From the NCBI RefSeq assembly GCF_963662255.1, contig NW_026912178.1:744001-808000 (forward strand): DNA of 64,000 nucleotides, given 5' to 3'. The stretch is from Cinclus cinclus. Lineage: Eukaryota > Chordata > Aves > Passeriformes > Cinclidae. The first letter of the stretch is position 1. The number at the start of each line of letters is the position of its first letter. The notes below the pieces were generated by a model. That model was not told where the DNA came from. It worked only from the letters and a program-made list of their open reading frames with translations, and searched no databases. Shown here piece by piece: positions 24,439 to 38,507 of the stretch. The translations under genes were made by a program, and so were the position numbers.

Positions 24439-27400
24439 CTAAAAGGGCTTGGAATGCATTGTGACACCACAGAGTTTAAGAGAAGCAGGGAACCATTGTG
24501 ACCCAAGGGAGGCTAACAATCTAATGATCCCCTGTGACACCAGGGGTTGTAATAGGGCCAGGGATGAATTGCGAAAGCATGGGGTGCAATTAATCATGGA
24601 AATATTATGCCACCAAAAAGGCCAAGACTCAAATGATTCATTGTAACACCAAGTGGCCTTAAAGGGCATGGGATGCATTGTGACACCACAGAGGTTAAGA
24701 GAAGCAAGGAACCATTGTGACCCAATGCAGGCTAACAATCTAAGAATCCCTTTTGACACCAGGGGGCGCAAAAGGACCACGGATGAACTGTGACAGCATG
24801 GGGACCTATAGAAGCAAGGATCTATTATGACACCATGAAGGCCAAGAATCAAATGATTCTTTGTGACATCAAGTGGCATAAAAGGGCATGGGTTGCATTG
24901 TGACACCGCAGAGGTTAAGAGAAGCAAGGAACCATTGTGACCCACGGGAGGCTAACAATCTAATGATCCATTGTGACACCAGGGTTTGTAATAGGGCCAG
25001 GGATGAATTGCGAAAGCATGGGGCCCAAGAAAAACATGGAAACATTATGACACCATAGAGGCCAAGACTCAAATGATTCATTGTGACATCAAGTGGCCTA
25101 AAAGGGCATGGGATGCATTGTGACACCACAGAGGTTAAGAGAAGCAAGGAACCATTGTGGCCCCATGCAGGCTAACTATCCAAGATTCCCTTTTGACACC
25201 ACGGGGCGCAAAAGGACCACGGATGAACTGTGACAGCATGGGGACCTATAGAAGCAAGGATTTATTATGACACCATGAAGGCCAAGAATCAAATGATTCA
25301 TTGTGACATCAAGTGGCCTAAAAGGGCTTGGAATGCATTGTGACACCACAGAGGTTAAGAGAAGCAGGGTACCATTGTGACCCATGGGAGGCTAACAATC
25401 TAATGATCCATTGTGACACCCGGGGTTGTAATAGGGCCAGGGATGAATTGTGAAAGCATGGGGCACAATAAATCATGGAAATATTATGACACAATAGAGG
25501 CCAAGACTCAAATGATTCATTGTAACACCAAGTGGCCTAAAAGGGCATGGGATGCATTGTGACACCACAGGGGTTAAGAGAAGCAAGGAAGCATTCTGAC
25601 CCAATGCAGGCTAACAATCTAAGAATCCCTTTTGACACCAGGGGGCTCAAAAGGACCACGGATGAACTGTGACAGCATGGGGACCTATAGAAGCAAGGAT
25701 CTATTATGACACCATGAAGGCCAAGAATCAAATGATTCATTGTGACATCAAGTGGCCTAAAAGGGCTTGGAATGCATTGTGACACCACAGAGGTTAAGAG
25801 AAGCAGGGAACCACTGTGGCCCAAGGGAGGCTAACAATCTAATGATCCCCTGTGACACTAGGGGTTGTAATAGGGCCAGGGATGAATTGTGAAAGCATGG
25901 GGCACAATAAATCATGAAAATATTATGACACCATAGAGGCCAAGATTCAAATGATTCATTGTAACACCAAGTGGCCTAAAAGGGCATGGGATGCATTGTG
26001 ACACCACAGAGGTTAAGAGTAGCAGGGAACCATTGTGACCCAATGCAGGCTAACAATCTAAGAATCGCTTTTGACACCAGGGGGCGCAAAAGGACCACGG
26101 ATGAACTGTGACAGCATGGGGACCTATAGAAGCAAGGATCTATTATGACACCATGAAGGCCAAGAATCAAATGATTCATTGTGACATCAAGTGGCCTAAA
26201 AGGGCATGGGATGCATTGTGACACCACAGAGGTTAAGAGAAGCAAGGAACCATTGTGACCCAAGGGAGGCTAACAATCTAAGAATCCCTTTTGACACCAG
26301 GGGGCGCAAAAGGACCACGGATGAACTGTGACAGCATGGGGACCTATAGAAGCAAGGATCTATTATGACACCATGAAGGCCAAGAATGAAATGATTCATT
26401 GTGACATCAAGTGGCCTAAAAGGGCTTGGAATGCATTGTGACACCACAGAGGTTAAGAGAAGCAAGGAACCATTGTGACCCAAGGGAGGCTAACAATCTA
26501 ATGATCCATTGTGACACCAGGGTTTGTAATAGGGCCAGGGATGAATTCTGAAAGCATGGGGCCCAAGAAAAACATGGAAACATTATGACACCATAGAGGC
26601 CAAGACTCAAATGATTCATTGTAACACCAAGTGGCCTAAAAGGGCATGGGATGCATTGTGACACCACAGAGGTTAAGAGAAGCTGGGAACCATTGTGACC
26701 CAATGCAGGCTAACAATCTAAGAATCCCTTTTGACACCAGGGGGCTCAAAAGGACCACGGATGAACTGTGACAGCATGGGGACCTATAGAAGCAAGGATC
26801 TATTATGACACCATGAAGGCCAAGAATCAAATGATTCATTGTGACATCAAGTGGCCTAAAAGGGCTTGGAATGCATTGTGACACCACAGAGGTTAAGAGA
26901 AACAAGGAACCATTGTGACCCAAGGGAGGCTAACAATCTAATGATCCATTGTGACACCAGGGCTTGTAATAGGGTCAAGGATGAATTGTGAAAGCATGGA
27001 GCCCAAGAAAAACATGGAAACATTATGACACCATAGAGGCCAAGACTCAAATGATTCATTGTAACACCAAGTGGCCTAAAAGGGCATGGGATGCATTGTG
27101 ACACCACAGGGGTTAAGAGAAGCAAGGAACCATTGTGACCCAATGTAGGCTAACAATCTAAGAATCCCTTTTGACACCAGGGGGCTCAAAAGGACCACGG
27201 ATGAACTGTGACAGCATGGGGACCTATAGAAGCAAGGATCTATTATGACACCATGAAGGCCAAGAATCAAATGATTCATTGTGACATCAAGTGGCCTAAA
27301 AGGGCTTGGAATGCATTGTGACACCACAGAGGTTAAGAGAAGCAAGGACCCATTGTGACCCAATGCAGGCTAACAATCTAAGAATCCCTTTTGACACCAG

Positions 27401-28615
27401 GGGGCGCAAAAGGACCACGGATGAACTGTGACAGCATGGGGACCTATAGAAGCAAGGATCTATTATGACACCATGAAGGCCAAGAATCAAATGATTCATT
27501 GTGACATCAAGTGGCCTAAAAGGGCATGGGATGCATTGTGACACCACAGAGGTTAAGAGAAGCAAGGAACCATTGTGACCCAAGGGAGGCTAACAATCTA
27601 ATGATCCATTGTGACACCAGGGCTTGTAATAGGGTCAAGGATGAATTGTGAAAGCATGGAGCCCAAGAAAAACATGGAAACATTATGACACCATAGAGGC
27701 CAAGACTCAAATGATTCATTGTAACACCAAGTGGCCTAAAAGGGCATGGGTTGCATTGTGACACCACAGGGGTTAAGAGAAGCAAGGAACCATTGTGACC
27801 CAATGTAGGCTAACAATCTAAGAATCCCTTTTGACACCAGGGGGCTCAAAAGGACCACGGATGAACTGTGACAGCATGGGGACCTATAGAAGCAAGGATC
27901 TATTATGACACCATGAAGGCCAAGAATCAAATGATTCATTGTGACATCAAGTGGCCTAAAAGGGCTTGGAATGCATTGTGACACCACAGAGGTTAAGAGA
28001 AGCAAGGAACCATTGTGACCCAATGCAGGCTAACAATCTAAGAATCCCTTTTGACACCAGGGGGCGCAAAAGGACCACGGATGAACTGTGACAGCATGGG
28101 GACCTATAGAAGCAAGGATCTATTATGACACCATGAAGGCCAAGAATCAAATGATTCATTGTGACATCAAGTGGCCTAAAAGGGCATGGGATGCATTGTG
28201 ACACCACAGAGGTTAAGAGAAGCAAGGAACCATTGTGACCCAAGGGAGGCTAACAATCTAATGATCCATTGTGACACCAGGGGTTGTAATAGGGCCAGGG
28301 ATGAATTGTGAAAGCATGGAGCCCAAGAAAAACATGGAAACATTATGACACCATAGAGGCCAAGACTCAAATGATTCATTGTAACACCAAGTGGCCTAAA
28401 AGGGCATGGGATGCATTGTGACACCACAGAGGTTAAGAGAAGCAAGGAACCATTGTGACCCAATGCAGGCTAACAATCTAACAATCCCTTTTGACACCAG
28501 GGGGCGCAAAAGGACAACGGATGAACTGTGACAGCATGGGGACTTATAGAAGCAAGGATCTATTATGACACCATGAAGGCCAAGAATCAAATGATTCATT
28601 GTGACATCAAGTGGC
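24439..28615 (+). repeat. 19-monomer HOR (4,177 bp), copy at 24.4 kb
   Basis: Same monomer order and length as 16,305-20,481 at an offset of 8,134, with few differences. It carries a private patch at 24,567-24,572 in its class-D unit (two changes matching the next class-A unit). It also shares with the copy at 17.7 kb the rare CTGTGACACTAGGGG variant (near 17,723 and 25,858). Confidence 0.9.
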
Positions 28616-31600
28616 CTAAAAGGGCTTGGAATGCATTGTGACACCACAGAGTTTAAGAGAAGCAGGGAACCATTGTGACCCAAGGGAGGCTAACAATCTA
28701 ATGATCCCCTGTGACACCAGGGGTTGTAATAGGGCCAGGGATGGATTGTGAAAGCATGGGGTGCAATTAATCATGGAAATATTATGCCACCAAAAAGGCC
28801 AAGACTCAAATGATTCATTGTAACACCAAGTGGCCTTAAAGGGCATGGGATGCATTGTGACACCACAGAGGTTAAGAGAAGCAAGGAACCATTGTGACCC
28901 AATGCAGGCTAACAATCTAAGAATCCCTTTTGACACCAGGGGGCGCAAAAGGACCACGGATGAACTGTGACAGCATGGGGACCTATAGAAGCAAGGATCT
29001 ATTATGACACCATGAAGGCCAAGAATCAAATGATTCATTGTGACATCAAGTGGCATAAAAGGGCATGGGTTGCATTGTGACACCGCAGAGGTTAAGAGAA
29101 GCAAGGAACCATTGTGACCCACGGGAGGCTAACAATCTAATGATCCATTGTGACACCAGGGTTTGTAATAGGGCCAGGGATGAATTGCGAAAGCATGGGG
29201 CCCAAGAAAAACATGGAAACATTATGACACCATAGAGGCCAAGACTCAAATGATTCATTGTGACATCAAGTGGCCTAAAAGGGCATGGGATGCATTGTGA
29301 CACCACAGAGGTTAAGAGAAGCAAGGAACCATTGTGGCCCCATGCAGGCTAACTATCCAAGATTCCCTTTTGACACCACGGGGCGCAAAAGGACCACGGA
29401 TGAACTGTGACAGCATGGGGACCTATAGAAGCAAGGATTTATTATGACACCATGAAGGCCAAGAATCAAATGATTCATTGTGACATCAAGTGGCCTAAAA
29501 GGGCTTGGAATGCATTGTGACACCACAGAGGTTAAGAGAAGCAGGGTACCATTGTGACCCATGGGAGGCTAACAATCTAATGATCCATTGTGACACCCGG
29601 GGTTGTAATAGGGCCAGGGATGAATTGTGAAAGCATGGGGCACAATAAATCATGGAAATATTATGACACAATAGAGGCCAAGACTCAAATGATTCATTGT
29701 AACACCAAGTGGCCTAAAAGGGCATGGGATGCATTGTGACACCACAGGGGTTAAGAGAAGCAAGGAAGCATTCTGACCCAATGCAGGCTAACAATCTAAG
29801 AATCCCTTTTGACACCAGGGGGCTCAAAAGGACCACGGATGAACTGTGACAGCATGGGGACCTATAGAAGCAAGGATCTATTATGACACCATGAAGGCCA
29901 AGAATCAAATGATTCATTGTGACATCAAGTGGCCTAAAAGGGCTTGGAATGCATTGTGACACCACAGAGGTTAAGAGAAGCAGGGAACCACTGTGGCCCA
30001 AGGGAGGCTAACAATCTAATGATCCCCTGTGACACCAGGGGTTGTAATAGGGCCAGGGATGAATTGTGAAAGCATGGGGCACAATAAATCATGAAAATAT
30101 TATGACACCATAGAGGCCAAGATTCAAATGATTCATTGTGACATCAAGTGGCCTAAAAGGGCATGGGATGCATTGTGACACCACAGAGGTTAAGAGAAGC
30201 AGGGAACCATTGTGACCCAATGCAGGCTAACAATCTAAGAATCGCTTTTGACACCAGGGGGCGCAAAAGGACCACGGATGAACTGTGACAGCATGGGGAC
30301 CTATAGAAGCAAGGATCTATTATGACACCATGAAGGCCAAGAATCAAATGATTCATTGTGACATCAAGTGGCCTAAAAGGGCATGGGATGCATTGTGACA
30401 CCACAGAGGTTAAGAGAAGCAAGGAACCATTGTGACCCAAGGGAGGCTAACAATCTAAGAATCCCTTTTGACACCAGGGGGCGCAAAAGGACCACGGATG
30501 AACTGTGACAGCATGGGGACCTATAGAAGCAAGGATCTATTATGACACCATGAAGGCCAAGAATCAAATGATTCATTGTGACATCAAGTGGCCTAAAAGG
30601 GCTTGGAATGCATTGTGACACCACAGAGGTTAAGAGAAGCAAGGAACCATTGTGACCCAAGGGAGGCTAACAATCTAATGATCCATTGTGACACCAGGGT
30701 TTGTAATAGGGCCAGGGATGAATTCTGAAAGCATGGGGCCCAAGAAAAACATGGAAACATTATGACACCATAGAGGCCAAGACTCAAATGATTCATTGTA
30801 ACACCAAGTGGCCTAAAAGGGCATGGGATGCATTGTGACACCACAGAGGTTAAGAGAAGCTGGGAACCATTGTGACCCAATGCAGGCTAACAATCTAAGA
30901 ATCCCTTTTGACACCAGGGGGCTCAAAAGGACCACGGATGAACTGTGACAGCATGGGGACCTATAGAAGCAAGGATCTATTATGACACCATGAAGGCCAA
31001 GAATCAAATGATTCATTGTGACATCAAGTGGCCTAAAAGGGCTTGGAATGCATTGTGACACCACAGAGGTTAAGAGAAACAAGGAACCATTGTGACCCAA
31101 GGGAGGCTAACAATCTAATGATCCATTGTGACACCAGGGCTTGTAATAGGGTCAAGGATGAATTGTGAAAGCATGGAGCCCAAGAAAAACATGGAAACAT
31201 TATGACACCATAGAGGCCAAGACTCAAATGATTCATTGTAACACCAAGTGGCCTAAAAGGGCATGGGATGCATTGTGACACCACAGGGGTTAAGAGAAGC
31301 AAGGAACCATTGTGACCCAATGTAGGCTAACAATCTAAGAATCCCTTTTGACACCAGGGGGCTCAAAAGGACCACGGATGAACTGTGACAGCATGGGGAC
31401 CTATAGAAGCAAGGATCTATTATGACACCATGAAGGCCAAGAATCAAATGATTCATTGTGACATCAAGTGGCCTAAAAGGGCTTGGAATGCATTGTGACA
31501 CCACAGAGGTTAAGAGAAGCAAGGACCCATTGTGACCCAATGCAGGCTAACAATCTAAGAATCCCTTTTGACACCAGGGGGCGCAAAAGGACCACGGATG

Positions 31601-32792
31601 AACTGTGACAGCATGGGGACCTATAGAAGCAAGGATCTATTATGACACCATGAAGGCCAAGAATCAAATGATTCATTGTGACATCAAGTGGCCTAAAAGG
31701 GCATGGGATGCATTGTGACACCACAGAGGTTAAGAGAAGCAAGGAACCATTGTGACCCAAGGGAGGCTAACAATCTAATGATCCATTGTGACACCAGGGC
31801 TTGTAATAGGGTCAAGGATGAATTGTGAAAGCATGGAGCCCAAGAAAAACATGGAAACATTATGACACCATAGAGGCCAAGACTCAAATGATTCATTGTA
31901 ACACCAAGTGGCCTAAAAGGGCATGGGTTGCATTGTGACACCACAGGGGTTAAGAGAAGCAAGGAACCATTGTGACCCAATGTAGGCTAACAATCTAAGA
32001 ATCCCTTTTGACACCAGGGGGCTCAAAAGGACCACGGATGAACTGTGACAGCATGGGGACCTATAGAAGCAAGGATCTATTATGACACCATGAAGGCCAA
32101 GAATCAAATGATTCATTGTGACATCAAGTGGCCTAAAAGGGCTTGGAATGCATTGTGACACCACAGAGGTTAAGAGAAGCAAGGAACCATTGTGACCCAA
32201 TGCAGGCTAACAATCTAAGAATCCCTTTTGACACCAGGGGGCGCAAAAGGACCACGGATGAACTGTGACAGCATGGGGACCTATAGAAGCAAGGATCTAT
32301 TATGACACCATGAAGGCCAAGAATCAAATGATTCATTGTGACATCAAGTGGCCTAAAAGGGCATGGGATGCATTGTGACACCACAGAGGTTAAGAGAAGC
32401 AAGGAACCATTGTGACCCAAGGGAGGCTAACAATCTAATGATCCATTGTGACACCAGGGGTTGTAATAGGGCCAGGGATGAATTGTGAAAGCATGGAGCC
32501 CAAGAAAAACATGGAAACATTATGACACCATAGAGGCCAAGACTCAAATGATTCATTGTAACACCAAGTGGCCTAAAAGGGCATGGGATGCATTGTGACA
32601 CCACAGAGGTTAAGAGAAGCAAGGAACCATTGTGACCCAATGCAGGCTAACAATCTAACAATCCCTTTTGACACCAGGGGGCGCAAAAGGACAACGGATG
32701 AACTGTGACAGCATGGGGACTTATAGAAGCAAGGATCTATTATGACACCATGAAGGCCAAGAATCAAATGATTCATTGTGACATCAAGTGGC
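28616..32792 (+). repeat. 19-monomer HOR (4,177 bp), copy at 28.6 kb
   Basis: Matches the preceding unit throughout at an offset of exactly 4,177. It has GATTCATTGTGACATC in place of GATTCATTGTAACACC ahead of the third marker unit near 30,130, a variant also seen near 21,990, 34,310 and 40,022. It shares GGGCATGGGTTGC near 31,921 with the copy at 27,744. Confidence 0.9.
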
Positions 32793-35700
32793 CTAAAAGG
32801 GCTTGGAATGCATTGTGACACCACAGAGTTTAAGAGAAGCAGGGAACCATTGTGACCCAAGGGAGGCTAACAATCTAATGATCCCCTGTGACACCAGGGG
32901 TTGTAATAGGGCCAGGGATGGATTGTGAAAGCATGGGGTGCAATTAATCATGGAAATATTATGCCACCAAAAAGGCCAAGACTCAAATGATTCATTGTAA
33001 CACCAAGTGGCCTTAAAGGGCATGGGATGCATTGTGACACCACAGAGGTTAAGAGAAGCAAGGAACCATTGTGACCCAATGCAGGCTAACAATCTAAGAA
33101 TCCCTTTTGACACCAGGGGGCGCAAAAGGACCACGGATGAACTGTGACAGCATGGGGACCTATAGAAGCAAGGATCTATTATGACACCATGAAGGCCAAG
33201 AATCAAATGATTCATTGTGACATCAAGTGGCATAAAAGGGCATGGGTTGCATTGTGACACCGCAGAGGTTAAGAGAAGCAAGGAACCATTGTGACCCACG
33301 GGAGGCTAACAATCTAATGATCCATTGTGACACCAGGGTTTGTAATAGGGCCAGGGATGAATTGCGAAAGCATGGGGCCCAAGAAAAACATGGAAACATT
33401 ATGACACCATAGAGGCCAAGACTCAAATGATTCATTGTGACATCAAGTGGCCTAAAAGGGCATGGGATGCATTGTGACACCACAGAGGTTAAGAGAAGCA
33501 AGGAACCATTGTGGCCCCATGCAGGCTAACTATCCAAGATTCCCTTTTGACACCACGGGGCGCAAAAGGACCACGGATGAACTGTGACAGCATGGGGACC
33601 TATAGAAGCAAGGATTTATTATGACACCATGAAGGCCAAGAATCAAATGATTCATTGTGACATCAAGTGGCCTAAAAGGGCTTGGAATGCATTGTGACAC
33701 CACAGAGGTTAAGAGAAGCAGGGTACCATTGTGACCCATGGGAGGCTAACAATCTAATGATCCATTGTGACACCCGGGGTTGTAATAGGGCCAGGGATGA
33801 ATTGTGAAAGCATGGGGCACAATAAATCATGGAAATATTATGACACAATAGAGGCCAAGACTCAAATGATTCATTGTAACACCAAGTGGCCTAAAAGGGC
33901 ATGGGATGCATTGTGACACCACAGGGGTTAAGAGAAGCAAGGAAGCATTCTGACCCAATGCAGGCTAACAATCTAAGAATCCCTTTTGACACCAGGGGGC
34001 TCAAAAGGACCACGGATGAACTGTGACAGCATGGGGACCTATAGAAGCAAGGATCTATTATGACACCATGAAGGCCAAGAATCAAATGATTCATTGTGAC
34101 ATCAAGTGGCCTAAAAGGGCTTGGAATGCATTGTGACACCACAGAGGTTAAGAGAAGCAGGGAACCACTGTGGCCCAAGGGAGGCTAACAATCTAATGAT
34201 CCCCTGTGACACCAGGGGTTGTAATAGGGCCAGGGATGAATTGTGAAAGCATGGGGCACAATAAATCATGAAAATATTATGACACCATAGAGGCCAAGAT
34301 TCAAATGATTCATTGTGACATCAAGTGGCCTAAAAGGGCATGGGATGCATTGTGACACCACAGAGGTTAAGAGAAGCAGGGAACCATTGTGACCCAATGC
34401 AGGCTAACAATCTAAGAATCGCTTTTGACACCAGGGGGCGCAAAAGGACCACGGATGAACTGTGACAGCATGGGGACCTATAGAAGCAAGGATCTATTAT
34501 GACACCATGAAGGCCAAGAATCAAATGATTCATTGTGACATCAAGTGGCCTAAAAGGGCATGGGATGCATTGTGACACCACAGAGGTTAAGAGAAGCAAG
34601 GAACCATTGTGACCCAAGGGAGGCTAACAATCTAAGAATCCCTTTTGACACCAGGGGGCGCAAAAGGACCACGGATGAACTGTGACAGCATGGGGACCTA
34701 TAGAAGCAAGGATCTATTATGACACCATGAAGGCCAAGAATCAAATGATTCATTGTGACATCAAGTGGCCTAAAAGGGCTTGGAATGCATTGTGACACCA
34801 CAGAGGTTAAGAGAAGCAAGGAACCATTGTGACCCAAGGGAGGCTAACAATCTAATGATCCATTGTGACACCAGGGTTTGTAATAGGGCCAGGGATGAAT
34901 TCTGAAAGCATGGGGCCCAAGAAAAACATGGAAACATTATGACACCATAGAGGCCAAGACTCAAATGATTCATTGTAACACCAAGTGGCCTAAAAGGGCA
35001 TGGGATGCATTGTGACACCACAGAGGTTAAGAGAAGCTGGGAACCATTGTGACCCAATGCAGGCTAACAATCTAAGAATCCCTTTTGACACCAGGGGGCG
35101 CAAAAGGACCACGGATGAACTGTGACAGCATGGGGACCTATAGAAGCAAGGATCTATTATGACACCATGAAGGCCAAGGATCAAATGATTCATTGTGACA
35201 TCAAGTGGCCTAAAAGGGCTTGGAATGCATTGTGACACCACAGAGGTTAAGAGAAGCAAGGAACCATTGTGACCCACGGGAGGCTAACAATCTAATGATC
35301 CATTGTGACACCAGGGTTTGTAATAGGGCCAGGGATGAATTGCGAAAGCATGGGGCCCAAGAAAAACATGGAAACATTATGACACCATAGAGGCCAAGAC
35401 TCAAATGATTCATTGTGACATCAAGTGGCCTAAAAGGGCATGGGATGCATTGTGACACCACAGAGGTTAAGAGAAGCAAGGAACCATTGTGGCCCCATGC
35501 AGGCTAACTATCCAAGATTCCCTTTTGACACCACGGGGCGCAAAAGGACCACGGATGAACTGTGACAGCATGGGGACCTATAGAAGCAAGGATTTATTAT
35601 GACACCATGAAGGCCAAGAATCAAATGATTCATTGTGACATCAAGTGGCCTAAAAGGGCTTGGAATGCATTGTGACACCACAGAGGTTAAGAGAAGCAGG

Positions 35701-38507
35701 GTACCATTGTGACCCATGGGAGGCTAACAATCTAATGATCCATTGTGACACCCGGGGTTGTAATAGGGCCAGGGATGAATTGTGAAAGCATGGGGCACAA
35801 TAAATCATGGAAATATTATGACACAATAGAGGCCAAGACTCAAATGATTCATTGTAACACCAAGTGGCCTAAAAGGGCATGGGATGCATTGTGACACCAC
35901 AGGGGTTAAGAGAAGCAAGGAAGCATTCTGACCCAATGCAGGCTAACAATCTAAGAATCCCTTTTGACACCAGGGGGCTCAAAAGGACCACGGATGAACT
36001 GTGACAGCATGGGGACCTATAGAAGCAAGGATCTATTATGACACCATGAAGGCCAAGAATCAAATGATTCATTGTGACATCAAGTGGCCTAAAAGGGCTT
36101 GGAATGCATTGTGACACCACAGAGGTTAAGAGAAGCAGGGAACCACTGTGGCCCAAGGGAGGCTAACAATCTAATGATCCCCTGTGACACCAGGGGTTGT
36201 AATAGGGCCAGGGATGAATTGTGAAAGCATGGGGCACAATAAATCATGAAAATATTATGACACCATAGAGGCCAAGATTCAAATGATTCATTGTAACACC
36301 AAGTGGCCTAAAAGGGCATGGGATGCATTGTGACACCACAGAGGTTAAGAGTAGCAGGGAACCATTGTGACCCAATGCAGGCTAACAATCTAAGAATCGC
36401 TTTTGACACCAGGGGGCGCAAAAGGACCACGGATGAACTGTGACAGCATGGGGACCTATAGAAGCAAGGATCTATTATGACACCATGAAGGCCAAGAATC
36501 AAATGATTCATTGTGACATCAAGTGGCCTAAAAGGGCATGGGATGCATTGTGACACCACAGAGGTTAAGAGAAGCAAGGAACCATTGTGACCCAAGGGAG
36601 GCTAACAATCTAAGAATCCCTTTTGACACCAGGGGGCGCAAAAGGACCACGGATGAACTGTGACAGCATGGGGACCTATAGAAGCAAGGATCTATTATGA
36701 CACCATGAAGGCCAAGAATCAAATGATTCATTGTGACATCAAGTGGCCTAAAAGGGCTTGGAATGCATTGTGACACCACAGAGGTTAAGAGAAGCAAGGA
36801 ACCATTGTGACCCAAGGGAGGCTAACAATCTAATGATCCATTGTGACACCAGGGTTTGTAATAGGGCCAGGGATGAATTCTGAAAGCATGGGGCCCAAGA
36901 AAAACATGGAAACATTATGACACCATAGAGGCCAAGACTCAAATGATTCATTGTAACACCAAGTGGCCTAAAAGGGCATGGGATGCATTGTGACACCACA
37001 GAGGTTAAGAGAAGCTGGGAACCATTGTGACCCAATGCAGGCTAACAATCTAAGAATCCCTTTTGACACCAGGGGGCTCAAAAGGACCACGGATGAACTG
37101 TGACAGCATGGGGACCTATAGAAGCAAGGATCTATTATGACACCATGAAGGCCAAGAATCAAATGATTCATTGTGACATCAAGTGGCCTAAAAGGGCTTG
37201 GAATGCATTGTGACACCACAGAGGTTAAGAGAAGCAAGGAACCATTGTGACCCAAGGGAGGCTAACAATCTAATGATCCATTGTGACACCAGGGCTTGTA
37301 ATAGGGTCAAGGATGAATTGTGAAAGCATGGAGCCCAAGAAAAACATGGAAACATTATGACACCATAGAGGCCAAGACTCAAATGATTCATTGTAACACC
37401 AAGTGGCCTAAAAGGGCATGGGATGCATTGTGACACCACAGGGGTTAAGAGAAGCAAGGAACCATTGTGACCCAATGTAGGCTAACAATCTAAGAATCCC
37501 TTTTGACACCAGGGGGCTCAAAAGGACCACGGATGAACTGTGACAGCATGGGGACCTATAGAAGCAAGGATCTATTATGACACCATGAAGGCCAAGAATC
37601 AAATGATTCATTGTGACATCAAGTGGCCTAAAAGGGCTTGGAATGCATTGTGACACCACAGAGGTTAAGAGAAGCAAGGACCCATTGTGACCCAATGCAG
37701 GCTAACAATCTAAGAATCCCTTTTGACACCAGGGGGCGCAAAAGGACCACGGATGAACTGTGACAGCATGGGGACCTATAGAAGCAAGGATCTATTATGA
37801 CACCATGAAGGCCAAGAATCAAATGATTCATTGTGACATCAAGTGGCCTAAAAGGGCATGGGATGCATTGTGACACCACAGAGGTTAAGAGAAGCAAGGA
37901 ACCATTGTGACCCAAGGGAGGCTAACAATCTAATGATCCATTGTGACACCAGGGCTTGTAATAGGGTCAAGGATGAATTGTGAAAGCATGGAGCCCAAGA
38001 AAAACATGGAAACATTATGACACCATAGAGGCCAAGACTCAAATGATTCATTGTAACACCAAGTGGCCTAAAAGGGCATGGGATGCATTGTGACACCACA
38101 GGGGTTAAGAGAAGCAAGGAACCATTGTGACCCAATGTAGGCTAACAATCTAAAAATCCCTTTTGACACCAGGGGGCTCAAAAGGACCACGGATGAACTG
38201 TGACAGCATGGGGACCTATAGAAGCAAGGATCTATTATGACACCATGAAGGCCAAGAATCAAATGATTCATTGTGACATCAAGTGGCCTAAAAGGGCTTG
38301 GAATGCATTGTGACACCACAGAGGTTAAGAGAAGCAAGGAAGCATTGTGACCCAATGCAGGCTAACAATCTAAGAATCCCTTTTGACACCAGGGGGCGCA
38401 AAAGGACAACGGATGAACTGTGACAGCATGGGGACTTATAGAAGCAAGGATCTATTATGACACCATGAAGGCCAAGAATCAAATGATTCATTGTGACATC
38501 AAGTGGC
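32793..38507 (+). repeat. Expanded HOR unit, 5,715 bp
   Basis: It starts like the 4,177-bp HOR, gains a 1,978-bp nine-monomer tandem duplication (33,530-35,507 repeated at 35,508), and later lacks 440 bp (two monomers equivalent to 32,133-32,572) near 38,290. The sum 4,177 + 1,978 - 440 = 5,715 fits exactly. All length differences are whole monomers. Confidence 0.86.
33530..35507 (+). repeat. Nested 9-monomer tandem duplication, copy 1 (1,978 bp)
   Basis: Seven 220-bp and two class-C 219-bp monomers, repeated directly downstream from 35,508 to about 37,240. The join lies in the class-B unit near 35,090-35,280. There a GGGGGCGC core and AAGGATCAAATG (near 35,176) replace the GGGGGCTC and AAGAATCAAATG expected from other copies, pointing to a non-allelic exchange at that unit. 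Confidence 0.82.

Noticed and set aside
24449..24646. Plus-strand open frame of 65 codons
   Set aside because: It lies wholly inside satellite monomers and is open only because one TGA became CGA at 24,572. Equivalent positions in all other copies have the stop, and there is no ribosome-binding, promoter or splice context.
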